Source of the DNA: Adhaeribacter aerolatus
Lineage (GTDB): Bacteria; Bacteroidota; Bacteroidia; Cytophagales; Hymenobacteraceae
Length of the DNA: 64,000 bases
Assembly (NCBI RefSeq): GCF_007991635.1
Contig: NZ_BJYS01000006.1
Coordinates: forward strand, 1 to 64,000
Direction of reading: 5' to 3'
The notes under the pieces are model-generated. The model did no database searches. It saw nothing but the letters and a program-made list of their open reading frames with translations, and had not been told where the DNA came from. Positions within the stretch are counted from its first letter, which is position 1. The number at the start of each line of letters is the position of its first letter. Below are positions 28,275 through 37,678 of the stretch, piece after piece. A program made the translations under genes and the position numbers.

Positions 28275-31200
28275 ATGCACCAATATTTATATTATCAACC
28301 ACCACAAGTATTAAAACGAGCCCGATATGCCGTGTTCATCCTTTTTATGTTGGCACCAGGCTTCTTGACCGCTAACGGCGGCCGGCAAAACAACAACCTG
28401 CAAGTTACCCGCATTAGCTTAAACCTGAGCAATGCTTCTCTGCAGGAGTTTATCCGGGCCGTAGAAGCCAGCACCGTTTTCCGGTTTACCCTCGACGAAA
28501 ATGAAATTGGCCGGGTACCGGCTATTACGGTCCAGTCTCAGGAAGAATCGCTGAAAAATGTACTGGATAAAGTGGCCGGCCATACCGGTTTGGAATTTAA
28601 ACAAGTAGATAAAAATATTCACATCCGCCGCTCCAAAAACAAATCGAGCAGCCTGCCGGCAGCCCCCCTGCCGGTAGCCAAGACAACTGAAGTAGCCCAG
28701 ATTATAACCGGTAATGTGGTCTCGGGTAAGGGCGAGCCTTTGCCGGGCGTAACGGTTTTACTCAAAGGTACCAGCGTAGGCACGAGTACCGATGGCAGCG
28801 GAAAATTTAGCCTGGAGGTGCCAGAGACCGGTGGAACTTTGATATTTACTTTTATAGGCTTTGTTACGCAGGAGGTAGCCATAGCGGGACAGAGTATGGT
28901 AACAGTTACGCTACGCGAAGATGCCAAACAACTCGAAGAAGTGGTAGTAGTAGGCTACGGTACCACCAAAAAAAGCGACGTAACCGGCTCGGTGGTATCG
29001 CTGCAGCAGGAAGATTTTACCCAGGGCGTTAATACCTCGGCTTTGCAGCTGCTGAATGGGCGGGCACCCGGCGTGCAGGTAAGCCAGGCCAGCTCGGCGC
29101 CGGGCGGTGGGGTAACCGTGCGGGTACGGGGAGCCGGTTCTATTAATGGCAGCAACGATGTACTGGTGGTAATCGACGGTTTGCCGGGCGGCTCTGCCAC
29201 GGCCATTAGCCCGCAGGATATAGAATCTATTGAGGTGCTGAAAGATGCCTCGGCCGCCGCAATTTACGGTACCCGGGCCGCCAATGGCGTAATTCTGATT
29301 ACCACCAAAAAGGGCAGCAAAGGCAAACCACGGGTAGAATACAGCAGCTATGTGGGGCTGCAGCAGGTAGCGCGTAAGCTGGATGTGCTGGAGGCCGGCG
29401 AATACATCCAAGTACTAAACGGTATTCTGGCCGACCAGGGGCAGGCGCCTAAATTTACCCCGGAGCAGATTAGTGCCATTGGCAAAGGAACCGACTGGCA
29501 GGACGAAATATTTCAATCGGCATTGGCGCACAACAACCAATTATCTTTTTCGGGCGGCTCCGATAATGCCACTTATTACGTTGGCTTAAATTACCTGAAT
29601 CAGGGTGGCGTAGTTAAAGGCTCGGAATTCGAAAAATATAACTTAAGGGTTAATTATCAGATAAATCCTTCCGATAAGCTTAAAGTAGGCATGGCTTTAA
29701 ACCTGAACCGGATTACGAATAAGAGCATTTTATCTTCCAATGCCGCTAATGAAAATGCCGGGCCCATCAATACTGCTCTTCAGTTCGACCCTACCCTATC
29801 CACGGCCCTGGATGCCACCGGTCAGTATCCGCGTAACCCTTTAATAGCCCTGGACAACCCGCTGGCCCTGATCAACGGCATAAAAGAGCAGGATCTTTCT
29901 AACCGGATGTACAGCACTATTACAGCCGATTATACGATTGTAAGCGGTTTAACCGCAACGCTAAGGTTGGGCGTAGATGTGGCCAACGGCCGTTTCGATA
30001 GCTATACCAGCCGCATTACCGAAAAAGGCAAAGCCGCCGGCGGAATCGCCTCGGCCTCTACAAACGAAAACTACCATTGGCTGATAGAATATTTAACCAA
30101 ATACGAAAAGAAGCTGAACGACATCCATCACTTCACATTACTGGGCGGTGTTACCCTCGAAGAGTTTGATACCCGGACATTGGGCGCTTCTTCGCGTAAT
30201 TTTCTTTCGGATGTAACCGCTACCAACCTGCTCCAAAGCGGCGACGGCGACAGCAACGATAACGTAACCAGTGGCAGAAACGCCAACCGGTTAAATGGGT
30301 TTATTGGGCGGGCGAACTATAGCCTGTACGACCGGTATATTTTTACAGCCTCGGTAAGAGCCGATGGTACTTCGCGGTTTGCCGAAGGAAACAAATATGC
30401 CGTGTTCCCCTCTTTTGCTTTTGCCTGGCGTATTTCGGAAGAGCCGGTGCTGGCCAATACTACATTATTTAATAACCTGAAACTGCGTATGGGATACGGT
30501 CAGTTAGGCAACCAGGGTATCCAGAACTTCGAAACTATCCAGACCTTTGTGGCCGGCCAGCCGGCTGTTTTGGGTAATACCGTTATTCAGGGTGCCTCGC
30601 CGGCCCGCCTGCCCAACACCAATATACAGTGGGAGACTACCGAAGAATACAACGTGGGGGTAGATTTTGGTTTCCTGCGGGGAAGGTTAAGCGGCTCGGT
30701 TGATTATTACGTAAAAAATACCAAAGACCAGTTATTCAGCAAACCCTTGCCCTTGTCGAGCGGCTTCAGTACCATCCGGGTAAATTTTGGCGAGGTCCGG
30801 AACCAAGGCTTAGAGTTATTACTCGAATCAATCAATACCGAAGGTGCTTTTAAGTGGAATACGGCCTTTACCTTATCTACCCTGAAAAATAAAGTAGTAG
30901 AGCTGCCCGATTTTATCCCGCAGATTATTACGGGCAATATTGCCACCTTCGTGAATAATTACTCGATTGTGCGGGAAGGCGTAACCATGAACTCGTTTTA
31001 CGGCTACGAAATTACGGGTATTTTTCAGCAGAACGACGACATTGCCAACTCTGCCCAGCCCAATGCCAAGCCCGGCCATCCTATTTTTAAAGACCAGAAT
31101 AACAACGGGGTTATCGATCCCGACGACCGGATAATATTGGGTAACCCGCTGCCCCGCTTAAACCTGGGCCTGAATAATAGTTTCTCCTACAAGGGTTTAT

Positions 31201-31649
31201 CGCTCGATGTATTTTTGGTGGCTGTGCAGGGTGTAAAGGCGCTGGATGCAAATATTATCGAATCTTTATACCCTACTAATTTCGACAGGAACCGGATTGC
31301 CAAATATTACCTCGATCGCTGGACCCCCGCTAACCCCGGCGCTAAATATCCCTCGGGCATCAACCCCAGTTCTTACGGTGGCGCCCTGGCGGTTAACTCC
31401 CTCACAGTTACCGACGCTTCGTTTCTGCGGTTAAGAACTTTAACACTCTCTTACCAGTTGCCGCTGCCGGCGAAGAAATTCGTGAACAATGCTGCTGTTT
31501 ATGTATCCGGCGACAACCTGTTTACCCTAACCAGTTTTGGCGGATTTGATCCGGATGCCAATGCTACGGGCGGCTCGGTGTCCAAGACTTCCTACAACAG
31601 CTACCCCCTGAGCCGGACTTTTCGGTTAGGCGTTAATTTAACTTTTTAG
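28275..31649 (+). CDS. SusC/RagA-type TonB-dependent transporter with STN domain
   Basis: The 1124-residue outer-membrane glycan importer has a signal peptide, an STN signalling domain at about residues 45-118 (ISLNLSNASLQEFIRAVEAS, NVLDKVAGHTGLEF), a carboxypeptidase-D-like regulatory domain at about 140-210 (GNVVSGKGEPLPGVTVLLKG), the SusC plug (EEVVVVGYGTTKKSDVTGSV, GSINGSNDVLVVIDG, VLKDASAAAIYGTRAANGVI) and a 22-strand-type barrel ending SRTFRLGVNLTF. The STN domain marks it as a transducer acting on FecR, in line with its neighbours. It is followed 31 bp later by the SusD partner. The substrate is probably an amino-sugar or sulfated glycan, judging from nearby enzymes. Confidence 0.95.
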   Translation: MHQYLYYQPPQVLKRARYAVFILFMLAPGFLTANGGRQNNNLQVTRISLNLSNASLQEFIRAVEASTVFRFTLDENEIGRVPAITVQSQEESLKNVLDKVAGHTGLEFKQVDKNIHIRRSKNKSSSLPAAPLPVAKTTEVAQIITGNVVSGKGEPLPGVTVLLKGTSVGTSTDGSGKFSLEVPETGGTLIFTFIGFVTQEVAIAGQSMVTVTLREDAKQLEEVVVVGYGTTKKSDVTGSVVSLQQEDFTQGVNTSALQLLNGRAPGVQVSQASSAPGGGVTVRVRGAGSINGSNDVLVVIDGLPGGSATAISPQDIESIEVLKDASAAAIYGTRAANGVILITTKKGSKGKPRVEYSSYVGLQQVARKLDVLEAGEYIQVLNGILADQGQAPKFTPEQISAIGKGTDWQDEIFQSALAHNNQLSFSGGSDNATYYVGLNYLNQGGVVKGSEFEKYNLRVNYQINPSDKLKVGMALNLNRITNKSILSSNAANENAGPINTALQFDPTLSTALDATGQYPRNPLIALDNPLALINGIKEQDLSNRMYSTITADYTIVSGLTATLRLGVDVANGRFDSYTSRITEKGKAAGGIASASTNENYHWLIEYLTKYEKKLNDIHHFTLLGGVTLEEFDTRTLGASSRNFLSDVTATNLLQSGDGDSNDNVTSGRNANRLNGFIGRANYSLYDRYIFTASVRADGTSRFAEGNKYAVFPSFAFAWRISEEPVLANTTLFNNLKLRMGYGQLGNQGIQNFETIQTFVAGQPAVLGNTVIQGASPARLPNTNIQWETTEEYNVGVDFGFLRGRLSGSVDYYVKNTKDQLFSKPLPLSSGFSTIRVNFGEVRNQGLELLLESINTEGAFKWNTAFTLSTLKNKVVELPDFIPQIITGNIATFVNNYSIVREGVTMNSFYGYEITGIFQQNDDIANSAQPNAKPGHPIFKDQNNNGVIDPDDRIILGNPLPRLNLGLNNSFSYKGLSLDVFLVAVQGVKALDANIIESLYPTNFDRNRIAKYYLDRWTPANPGAKYPSGINPSSYGGALAVNSLTVTDASFLRLRTLTLSYQLPLPAKKFVNNAAVYVSGDNLFTLTSFGGFDPDANATGGSVSKTSYNSYPLSRTFRLGVNLTF

Positions 31650-31680
31650 AAAGCATTACTTTCATTCAGGCAATATTTAC

Positions 31681-33135
31681 ATGAAAAAGATATTTCGATT
31701 CATTTATAGCGCTACCCTGGTTCTGGGGTTAAGCTTATTTCCGGGTTGCCAGGGCTTTCTGGAAGAAGAGGTTTTTACAGAATTTGCCCCGGACGAACTA
31801 TTGCAAACCGAGGATGGCATTAACCGCGTGTTAATTGGCGCCTACAGCGAGTTGCGGCCGTCGGTCCGGGATTATTTCTTCACGCTTTCGGAGTTTCCTA
31901 CCGATATTACCCTCGAAAGCGGGGGCGGCTTTGAACGGGAAGCGGTAGTTTACATGAATTTTCAATGGGACCCCAGTCACCCGTTTTTTCAGAATCATTG
32001 GGCCAGCATGTACCGGGCGGTGCGCAATGCCAACGCTTTGTTAGATAATATTGGCAAGGTACAATCGATTCCGACTCAGCGGTTAGCCCAGCTAACGGCC
32101 GAAGCCCAGTTCATCCGGGCTGCTGCTTATTTACATTTGTACGATATTTTTGGTCCTGTACCGCTGGTAATCACCACTAACAGTACCGATTTAGAACCAG
32201 CCAAACCCACCAACGACGAATTTGTGACGTTTCTGGCCAAAGAGCTGCGGTCGGCCGCCGATAACCTGCCGGTGCAACAGGCCCTGAGCGGAAAAGCCAC
32301 CAAGGGGGCAGCCCTGGCTGTGTTGTGTAAGCTTTATTTAAACACCAAACAATGGCAGCCATGCGCAGACGTGGCAAAAGAAATTATGGACCTGAATACC
32401 TACGCCCTGTTCGGCCAGATCGAGAACCTGTTTTCGGTGGCTAACGAAAACAACAAGGAATATATTTACTTGTTTTCGTTTGTGCCGCAGCCTGGCCTGG
32501 GCAATGTGTACATGCCGCACGCTTTTCCGCCCAACTATCCTATTCAGGCTAACTGGATTAACTACGGCGCCCAGTTTCGCACCTATACCGCCTTTGTTAA
32601 GTCTTTTCATAGCAGCGACCGGCGGTTAAAAATGATTATTACCCAGTACACCGATACCAAGGGAGCTAATATCCGGTTGCTCGAAGACGCTCAGGGCAAA
32701 CCCCTGGATAATGCCCGCAGCTTTAAATATACCCCGGATCCGAACGCGGCCATCGAACATAACGGTAACGATATTCCGTATGTGCGCTACGCCGATATTT
32801 TGCTGAGCCGGGCCGAAGCGCTGAATGAAATCCAGGGTCCGAATGCCGAATCGGTGAGCCTGCTAAAACAGATAAGAGACCGGGCGGGCGTGCCGGTACT
32901 GCAATTAGCCGATTTTCCGACGAAAGAGGCATTCCGGAACCATATATTACAGGAGAGGGGCTGGGAATTTTTTACCGAGGGCAAGCGCCGCGAAGATTTA
33001 ATCCGCCACGGCAAATTTATTTCGAGTGCCGTAGGCCGGGGAAAAGCCGCTAAACCTTACCACGTTCTGTACCCGATTCCGCAACGGGAGATAGAGGCCA
33101 ATGCCAACCTGGAACAGAATGAGGGCTACCGTTAA
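31681..33135 (+). CDS. SusD/RagB-type glycan-binding lipoprotein
   Basis: The 484-residue surface lipoprotein (lipobox LFPGCQGF near residue 24) caps the SusC transporter and captures oligosaccharides. Typical SusD segments are seen: EEEVFTEFAPDELLQTEDGI, MYRAVRNANALLDNIGKV, AEAQFIRAAAYLHLYDIFG and the C-terminal ILQERGWEFFTEGKRREDLIRHG. It is 31 bp downstream of susC and should share its transcript. The shorter-than-average length is still within family range. Confidence 0.94.
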   Translation: MKKIFRFIYSATLVLGLSLFPGCQGFLEEEVFTEFAPDELLQTEDGINRVLIGAYSELRPSVRDYFFTLSEFPTDITLESGGGFEREAVVYMNFQWDPSHPFFQNHWASMYRAVRNANALLDNIGKVQSIPTQRLAQLTAEAQFIRAAAYLHLYDIFGPVPLVITTNSTDLEPAKPTNDEFVTFLAKELRSAADNLPVQQALSGKATKGAALAVLCKLYLNTKQWQPCADVAKEIMDLNTYALFGQIENLFSVANENNKEYIYLFSFVPQPGLGNVYMPHAFPPNYPIQANWINYGAQFRTYTAFVKSFHSSDRRLKMIITQYTDTKGANIRLLEDAQGKPLDNARSFKYTPDPNAAIEHNGNDIPYVRYADILLSRAEALNEIQGPNAESVSLLKQIRDRAGVPVLQLADFPTKEAFRNHILQERGWEFFTEGKRREDLIRHGKFISSAVGRGKAAKPYHVLYPIPQREIEANANLEQNEGYR

Positions 33136-33338
33136 ATAAATCTGAATTGTTACCCACGCACCAGATTGTGATCATAACTGGTAGCTAAATATTTTAACAA
33201 TGACTGCAACTTGCCAGAAAAGGGTCTGATAAAGCGATGGCTTAGTTTTCTCATTTATTGAGAGAGTTGTATTTATTGTCAATGCTACTTCCGCCAAACT
33301 GGTCGAATATTATCACCTTTGTAACATTTTTATGCTTT

Positions 33339-34772
33339 ATGAACACAGATAAAATTTTTCTTCGGATTATAAGCTTGCTGGTGCTGCTGGTTTTAAGCAC
33401 AGCCGGCCGGGCTGCCGCGCCCAAACCCAATATTATAATTATTAATGTAGATGATTTGGGTTGGTCTGATTTGGGTTGCTACGGCAGCGATTATTACGAA
33501 ACAAAACACATCGACCGGCTGGCCCGGGAAGGCGTGCGGTTTACCAAAGCATACGCCGCCGCCGCCATCTGCTCTCCTACCCGCGCCGCTTTGCTTACCG
33601 GCAAATATCCGGCCCGCGTGGGCATCACCGATTGGATTCGGGCGGAATTTCAGGGAGGCGTAGTGCCGCCGTCCGGTAAAAACCCTACCGAGTACGTAAC
33701 CCAGGCCGGTAAAAGCCTCAAGACCCCACCCAACCCCTTGTTTATGGAACTAGCCCAAATGACCAGCGCCGAATACCTGCAAAAGCAAGGATACGCTACC
33801 TGCCACGTGGGCAAATGGCACCTGGGTCCCGAGCAATGGTACCCCACCAGCCAAGGATTTAATATCAATATTGCCGGCTCCGACCTGGGGCAGCCGCCTT
33901 CTTATTTCGATCCGTACGTAAATAATAATAAAGGCAAGAGCTACAATATTCCTACGCTGGCACCCCGCAAGGAAGGTGAATTTTTAACCGACCGGCTGGG
34001 CGATGAGGTAGTTACATTTGTGCAACAGCATGCCGGTAAACCATTTTTTATTAGCTGGAATCCCTACGCCGTACACACACCCATTCAGGGTAAAAAAGAA
34101 TACATAGAGAAGTACCGGCAAAAGCAGGGAGGCAATCATAAAAACCCGGTTTATGCAGCCTTAATCCAAAGTTTAGACGACAACGTAGGCAAATTGGTCC
34201 GGTGCCTCGATAGTTTAAAGCTTACCCAGAATACCCTTTTAATATTTACTTCGGATAACGGCGGACTCCTGCCCATCACCAGTAACCTGCCGCTCCGCAG
34301 CGGCAAGGGTTATCCGTACGAAGGGGGCCTGCGCGTGCCGCTGATCGTGAAATGGCCTGGCGTAGCCAAAGCCGGCTCCTTAATAGACGAGCCTACTATT
34401 TCCATGGATGTATTTGCTACGGTAATGGACGCCGCCGGCGTAGGCAAAACCAGCAGCGACGGCCTGAGTCTGCTGCCTCTGCTCCGGAACGCCAACCAGC
34501 ATTTTAACCGCGATCTGTTCTGGCATTTTCCGCATTACCGCGAGACCGATGTGGTTCCTTACAGTATTATCCGGTCCGGAAATTACAAACTGATAAAATA
34601 CTACGACGGCACAAAAAATGAGCTTTACAACCTGGCCAAGGACCCAACCGAAAAGACGAACCTCTACGAAACCAGTAATAAAGAAGCGAACCGACTGGAA
34701 TCTAGTTTGAGTAACTGGCTTAAAAAGGTTAATGCCAAAATACCCGAAAATACAACCGCCAAGCGGCAATAA
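33339..34772 (+). CDS. Secreted sulfatase (S1 family)
   Basis: A 477-residue sulfatase. INVDDLGWSDLGCYG holds the first Ca ligands (Asp38, Asp39); AICSPTRAALLTG carries Cys78, which a maturase must convert to formylglycine; HVGKWHLGPEQW and FTSDNGGLLP complete the site. The ATG at 33339 gives a good signal peptide (IFLRIISLLVLLVLSTAGRA); an upstream TTG extension does not. It follows susD by 203 bp and, with the GH20 enzyme, suggests removal of sulfate from N-acetylhexosamine-type glycans. The exact linkage cannot be predicted. No formylglycine-generating maturase is encoded in the window. Confidence 0.92.
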   Translation: MNTDKIFLRIISLLVLLVLSTAGRAAAPKPNIIIINVDDLGWSDLGCYGSDYYETKHIDRLAREGVRFTKAYAAAAICSPTRAALLTGKYPARVGITDWIRAEFQGGVVPPSGKNPTEYVTQAGKSLKTPPNPLFMELAQMTSAEYLQKQGYATCHVGKWHLGPEQWYPTSQGFNINIAGSDLGQPPSYFDPYVNNNKGKSYNIPTLAPRKEGEFLTDRLGDEVVTFVQQHAGKPFFISWNPYAVHTPIQGKKEYIEKYRQKQGGNHKNPVYAALIQSLDDNVGKLVRCLDSLKLTQNTLLIFTSDNGGLLPITSNLPLRSGKGYPYEGGLRVPLIVKWPGVAKAGSLIDEPTISMDVFATVMDAAGVGKTSSDGLSLLPLLRNANQHFNRDLFWHFPHYRETDVVPYSIIRSGNYKLIKYYDGTKNELYNLAKDPTEKTNLYETSNKEANRLESSLSNWLKKVNAKIPENTTAKRQ

Positions 34773-34812
34773 TGGTAGGTAATACCAATCCATCAGCCTA
34801 TTAGATAAAGAG

Positions 34813-34845
34813 AACCGCACCGGTCTTTTTCAGATTGGTGCGGTT
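34813..34845 (+). terminator. Terminator hairpin after the sulfatase gene
   Basis: AACCGCACCGGTCT pairs with AGATTGGTGCGGTT (14 bp including a G-U wobble) around a TTTTC loop and is followed by TTT AATC. It separates the glycan locus from queA and shows that queA starts later than the longest frame allows. Confidence 0.72.
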
Positions 34846-34909
34846 TAATCCAAATAATAAGCAGAGTTATATTAATTTTGCCTTCCTAATTGTTGCAGGC
34901 AAAAACCAT

Positions 34910-36139
34910 ATGGCCACCGACCCAAAGGCATTAAAGATTAAAGATTTCATTTACCCGTTACCAGAAGATCGCATTGCGAAATTCCCATTGGCCGATCGGG
35001 CTGCCTCTAAGCTGCTTTTCTACCAAAAGGGAAATATTCAGGACAAATCATTTACCGCTTTACCCGACTTACTGCCACCCGATGCGTTGCTGGTGTTTAA
35101 CAATACCAAAGTAGTACAAGCCCGCTTGTTTTTTAAACGGCCATCCGGCGCTACTATCGAAATATTTTGCCTGGAGCCGGTAGCACCGGTAACTGATATG
35201 CAACTGGCCATGCAACAAACCGGCGCCTGCACCTGGAAATGCCTGGTAGGTAATGCCAAACGCTGGAAAGAAGAATCCTTAGAACTGGAAATTACTTTAC
35301 CCGAGCAATCTACCGGCCGTTTAAAGGTTACCAAATGCGAAAAACTAGAAGACAGCTACTTTATTCATTTTACCTGGGAGCCCGTCGGCCTCACTTTTGC
35401 TGATATTCTGGCAACGGCCGGCAACCTGCCCCTACCGCCCTATCTCAACCGCTTAGCGACCGAACAAGATAAACAAACTTACCAAACAGTATATGCCCGC
35501 CAGGAAGGTGCCGTAGCTGCTCCAACCGCCGGTCTGCATTTTACCCAGGAAATTTTCGAGGCATTGGCTGCCCGGCAAATTAAAACGCTCCAAGTAACGC
35601 TGCACGTAGGAGCCGGCACGTTTAAGCCGGTAAAAGCCGAGGAGATGGCGCAGCACAATATGCACGGCGAAGAAATATTTGTATCGGCGGCAGCCATCAA
35701 CCAAATCCGGAACCACTTGCCGCGCCCGGTTATTCCAGTGGGCACCACTTCTTTGCGCACGCTCGAAAGTTTGTATTGGCTGGGTGTTATGCTCATTCAA
35801 GAGCCGGAATTATCTCTACCAGATTTATGCGTGCCCCAATGGCTGCCCTACGAAACTTTAAATATTCCGGAGCCGGCCGAAGCGCTTTCTGCCTTGACTG
35901 ATTATTTACAAAAAAATCAATTGGAATACTTGTCGGCCAATACTCAAATAATAATTGCGCCGGGCTATAGTTTTAAATTGGTTAGGGGCCTGGTTACTAA
36001 TTTTCATCAGCCTGAAAGCACTTTGTTGTTGCTGGTATCGGCGCTTATTGGGGAAGATTGGCGGCGGATTTACGACCACGGACTGGCCAATAATTACCGT
36101 TTTTTAAGCTACGGCGATTCTTCGCTTCTGCTGCCTTAA
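34910..36139 (+). CDS. queA: tRNA preQ1(34) S-adenosylmethionine ribosyltransferase-isomerase
   Basis: The 409-residue QueA transfers and isomerises the ribosyl part of SAM onto preQ1-modified tRNA, the penultimate step of queuosine synthesis. Family motifs include FIYPLPEDRIAKFPLADRAAS, LLVFNNTKVVQARLFF, ATAGNLPLPPYLNR, AAPTAGLHFTQEIFEALAA and the C-terminal NFHQPESTLLLLVSALIG. The ATG at 34910 gives KIKDFIYPLPEDRIA near the N-terminus as usual; an upstream extension would run over the terminator at 34813-34845. The protein is longer than enterobacterial QueA (about 356), as in other Bacteroidota. Confidence 0.95.
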   Translation: MATDPKALKIKDFIYPLPEDRIAKFPLADRAASKLLFYQKGNIQDKSFTALPDLLPPDALLVFNNTKVVQARLFFKRPSGATIEIFCLEPVAPVTDMQLAMQQTGACTWKCLVGNAKRWKEESLELEITLPEQSTGRLKVTKCEKLEDSYFIHFTWEPVGLTFADILATAGNLPLPPYLNRLATEQDKQTYQTVYARQEGAVAAPTAGLHFTQEIFEALAARQIKTLQVTLHVGAGTFKPVKAEEMAQHNMHGEEIFVSAAAINQIRNHLPRPVIPVGTTSLRTLESLYWLGVMLIQEPELSLPDLCVPQWLPYETLNIPEPAEALSALTDYLQKNQLEYLSANTQIIIAPGYSFKLVRGLVTNFHQPESTLLLLVSALIGEDWRRIYDHGLANNYRFLSYGDSSLLLP

Positions 36140-36312
36140 TTCAAATACCCATTATTGCTTAAAGAATTTAATTAAGCATTAGTTTGGGATTAAGGTAATG
36201 GGCTGTCAGTTGAAGTATTATTTACTATTCTTTAGTGCTTTTCCTATTAACCGGCTTTCGCGTGTGCAACTGCAATTACTTTTCTCCTGGATTGGCTTAA
36301 CCCTTCCGCCCT

Positions 36313-36347
36313 CCGAACTCCTTCCCTGAATCAGTGAAGGAGTTCGG
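36313..36347. terminator. Hairpin between convergent genes
   Basis: CCGAACTCCTTC (36313-36324) and GAAGGAGTTCGG (36336-36347) form a perfect 12-bp stem with an 11-base loop, 173 bp past queA. There is no T-run, so it may be a palindromic repeat rather than a terminator. Confidence 0.5.
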
Positions 36348-36394
36348 CCGAACCTGCACGTCACCGATTAACTAGTTGCGGAGGCTTATTATTC

Positions 36395-36603
36395 AATAAA
36401 GATTGAACCTGGTAAGGCAGCAGCTAAGCGCATACAACAGAAGTTTGGACAGCGAGGGCCTTTCAGCTTACCGGTGCTTTAGCATTCCGACGAAGGAGGA
36501 AAGGAAAGATGAGCAGCCCGAGTGGCCAAACGATACCGGAAGGCTTCTTATACCTCTAAATACAGTTAGCACCCGCCCATTGAAGGATGTAATCTTTCAA
36601 AAG
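36395..36603 (+). repeat. Dispersed repeat family, copy A
   Basis: This stretch aligns with the reverse complement of 62810-63043. The core AGCATTCCGACGAAGGAGGA to GAGCAGCCCGAGTG (36481-36524) is nearly identical over 44 bp in both copies. Both also share a downstream (C/T)AGTTAGCACC box and a 9-bp hairpin TTGAAGGAT-GTA-ATCTTTCAA (36580-36600 here). It contains AGGAGGAAAGGAAAG before an ATG opening a 16-codon frame (36509-36559). An 80-codon frame also crosses it but is not conserved in the other copy. Confidence 0.75.
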
Positions 36604-36675
36604 AAGCATATATTTAAGTCATACCATTCAGGAGAGTTGGTATAATAAGGTTACAGGCTAAGAAACAGATTAAAC

Positions 36676-37275
36676 TTATTGCGCTACCTGGCTGGTTAAA
36701 TTAAAATCGAGCTGAAGATTAAGCTTGCCGTCCACTTCGGCCATGTAACTCAAAGTAGTTCTTTCGTTATCAAAAGCCAGCGACCAGACGTAGTTCATTT
36801 CGGGGCCCATTAACTGCTTTGTATATCCATCGGCCGGAAACACCAACAAGTAGCCTGTATCCGGTTCTGTGGTATGGCCACCGTACAACGAGAAATCGGC
36901 CTGGGTACCATTCGGGCGTTTATTTTCGTGGCGAAGCGAGTAGCCGTTTTCATCGCGGCCTAATATTAAAGTGCGGTATATTTTATGGTCAATGTAAATC
37001 GGCATTCTGATTTCCCGGTCGTTGCATTGGGTTACCTCCAGCCAAATGTCCATTCCCCGGAAGGGCGCTTCTGCCCCGGCCGGGTAAAGTACCTCGCCCG
37101 TAATTCTTTTGCCGCACAGCAGCCGGATCTGTTTATAAAAACTGGGCGTACTGCCCGCCGCTACTAATTTGCCGGGGCTACAACCTGGCAGCATTGCCAG
37201 CAAACAGCATAGCCCAAACAGACATAAGCCATAGCGCACTGCTAAATAGAACCGGCCAAAAGACCCGCGCTTCAC
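36676..37275 (-). CDS. Hypothetical lipoprotein
   Basis: About 199 residues with a lipoprotein signal (GLCLFGLCCLLAMLPGC). The mature part contains QIRLLCGKRITGEVLYPAG, IYIDHKIYRTLILGRDENGY and FSLYGGHTTEPDTGYLLVFP, beta-rich and of unknown family. No ATG is available before the lipobox; GTG at 37275 gives a basic N-region (KRGSFGRFYLA), and a GTG at 37239 or a TTG at 37299 are alternatives. It stands alone between queA and the aromatic operon. Confidence 0.7.
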   Translation of the reverse strand: MKRGSFGRFYLAVRYGLCLFGLCCLLAMLPGCSPGKLVAAGSTPSFYKQIRLLCGKRITGEVLYPAGAEAPFRGMDIWLEVTQCNDREIRMPIYIDHKIYRTLILGRDENGYSLRHENKRPNGTQADFSLYGGHTTEPDTGYLLVFPADGYTKQLMGPEMNYVWSLAFDNERTTLSYMAEVDGKLNLQLDFNLTSQVAQ

Positions 37276-37520
37276 CCTACTGCTATCCTTCCACGGCAAC
37301 CAGCCCGATTTAAAAAAAAATGTTTTCAGAATTAAGAAATCTAAATCTGCTTCAAAAATATTAAAATTACTTTAACCAACCCCCAAAATAAAACTAAAAA
37401 CCAGCTAATTAATAAGATTATTTAAAGAAGCTATAATTACAAACGGGCTAATTTCTAAAGATTACCGGAAAAGAATGAATTTTTTTATACCATTTACTAG
37501 ATTTTTAAAATATTCTTCCT

Positions 37521-37528
37521 TATAATTG
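37521..37528 (+). promoter_or_regulatory. Possible -7 element of the phe operon
   Basis: TATAATTG differs by one base from the Bacteroidota -7 consensus TAnnTTTG and lies 18 bp before the leader-peptide ATG. The matching -33 box is not clear, so this is tentative. Confidence 0.3.
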
Positions 37529-37546
37529 CTGCCACAAACACAAATT

Positions 37547-37612
37547 ATGAAAACCAGACAGAACGCTGCTTTTTATTACTACTTCTTTTTTAGTACCTCA
37601 TCGGGGTGTTAA
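37547..37612 (+). CDS. Aromatic leader peptide of the pheA attenuator
   Basis: This 21-codon frame reads MKTRQNAAFYYYFFFSTSSG plus Cys and stops at TAA 37610-37612. Seven consecutive codons (37571-37591) specify Phe-Tyr-Tyr-Tyr-Phe-Phe-Phe, the products of the operon that follows. The design equals that of classical pheL leader peptides: when charged Phe or Tyr tRNA is scarce the ribosome stalls on these codons, otherwise it finishes and lets the terminator at 37650-37678 form. Its stop codon lies inside the candidate antiterminator strand (37601-37614). The peptide itself need have no function. Confidence 0.85.
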   Translation: MKTRQNAAFYYYFFFSTSSGC

Positions 37613-37659
37613 GGAAAAGTATTGCGTTCAAAAACAAGATATAAAACCTAAAGCCCCGA
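37601..37659 (+). promoter_or_regulatory. Candidate antiterminator pairing of the phe attenuator
   Basis: TCGGGGTGTTAAGG (37601-37614) can pair with CCTAAAGCCCCGA (37647-37659): a continuous TCGGGG/CCCCGA helix, a T-G wobble, then TTAAGG against CCTAAA with one bulge and one mismatch. This would occupy the 5' arm of the terminator and prevent its formation. A ribosome ending at 37612 would cover the first strand. Confidence 0.65.
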
Positions 37660-37678
37660 ATTTCGGGGCTTTTTTTTT
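37650..37678 (+). terminator. Attenuator terminator upstream of pheA
   Basis: AAAGCCCCGAA (37650-37660) and TTCGGGGCTTT (37662-37672) form a GC-rich stem (9-10 pairs once a loop is allowed) followed by T to 37678. It ends only 4 bases before the pheA ATG (37683), so it cannot end a previous gene: the previous gene is on the other strand and 400 bp away. It must act in the leader of the phe operon. Confidence 0.92.

Larger units (their letters stand above)
36140..36675. other. Intergenic with hairpin and dispersed repeat copy A
   Basis: A 536-bp gap between convergent genes. It contains a 12-bp hairpin at 36313-36347 and one copy of the roughly 200-bp dispersed repeat (about 36395-36603). No normal gene is supported. 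Confidence 0.5.

Noticed and set aside
36403-36645. 80-codon plus-strand frame ending in a hairpin
   Set aside because: It runs through the dispersed repeat, and the second copy at 62.8-63.0 kb has indels and a stop that break this frame. I treat it as repeat sequence.
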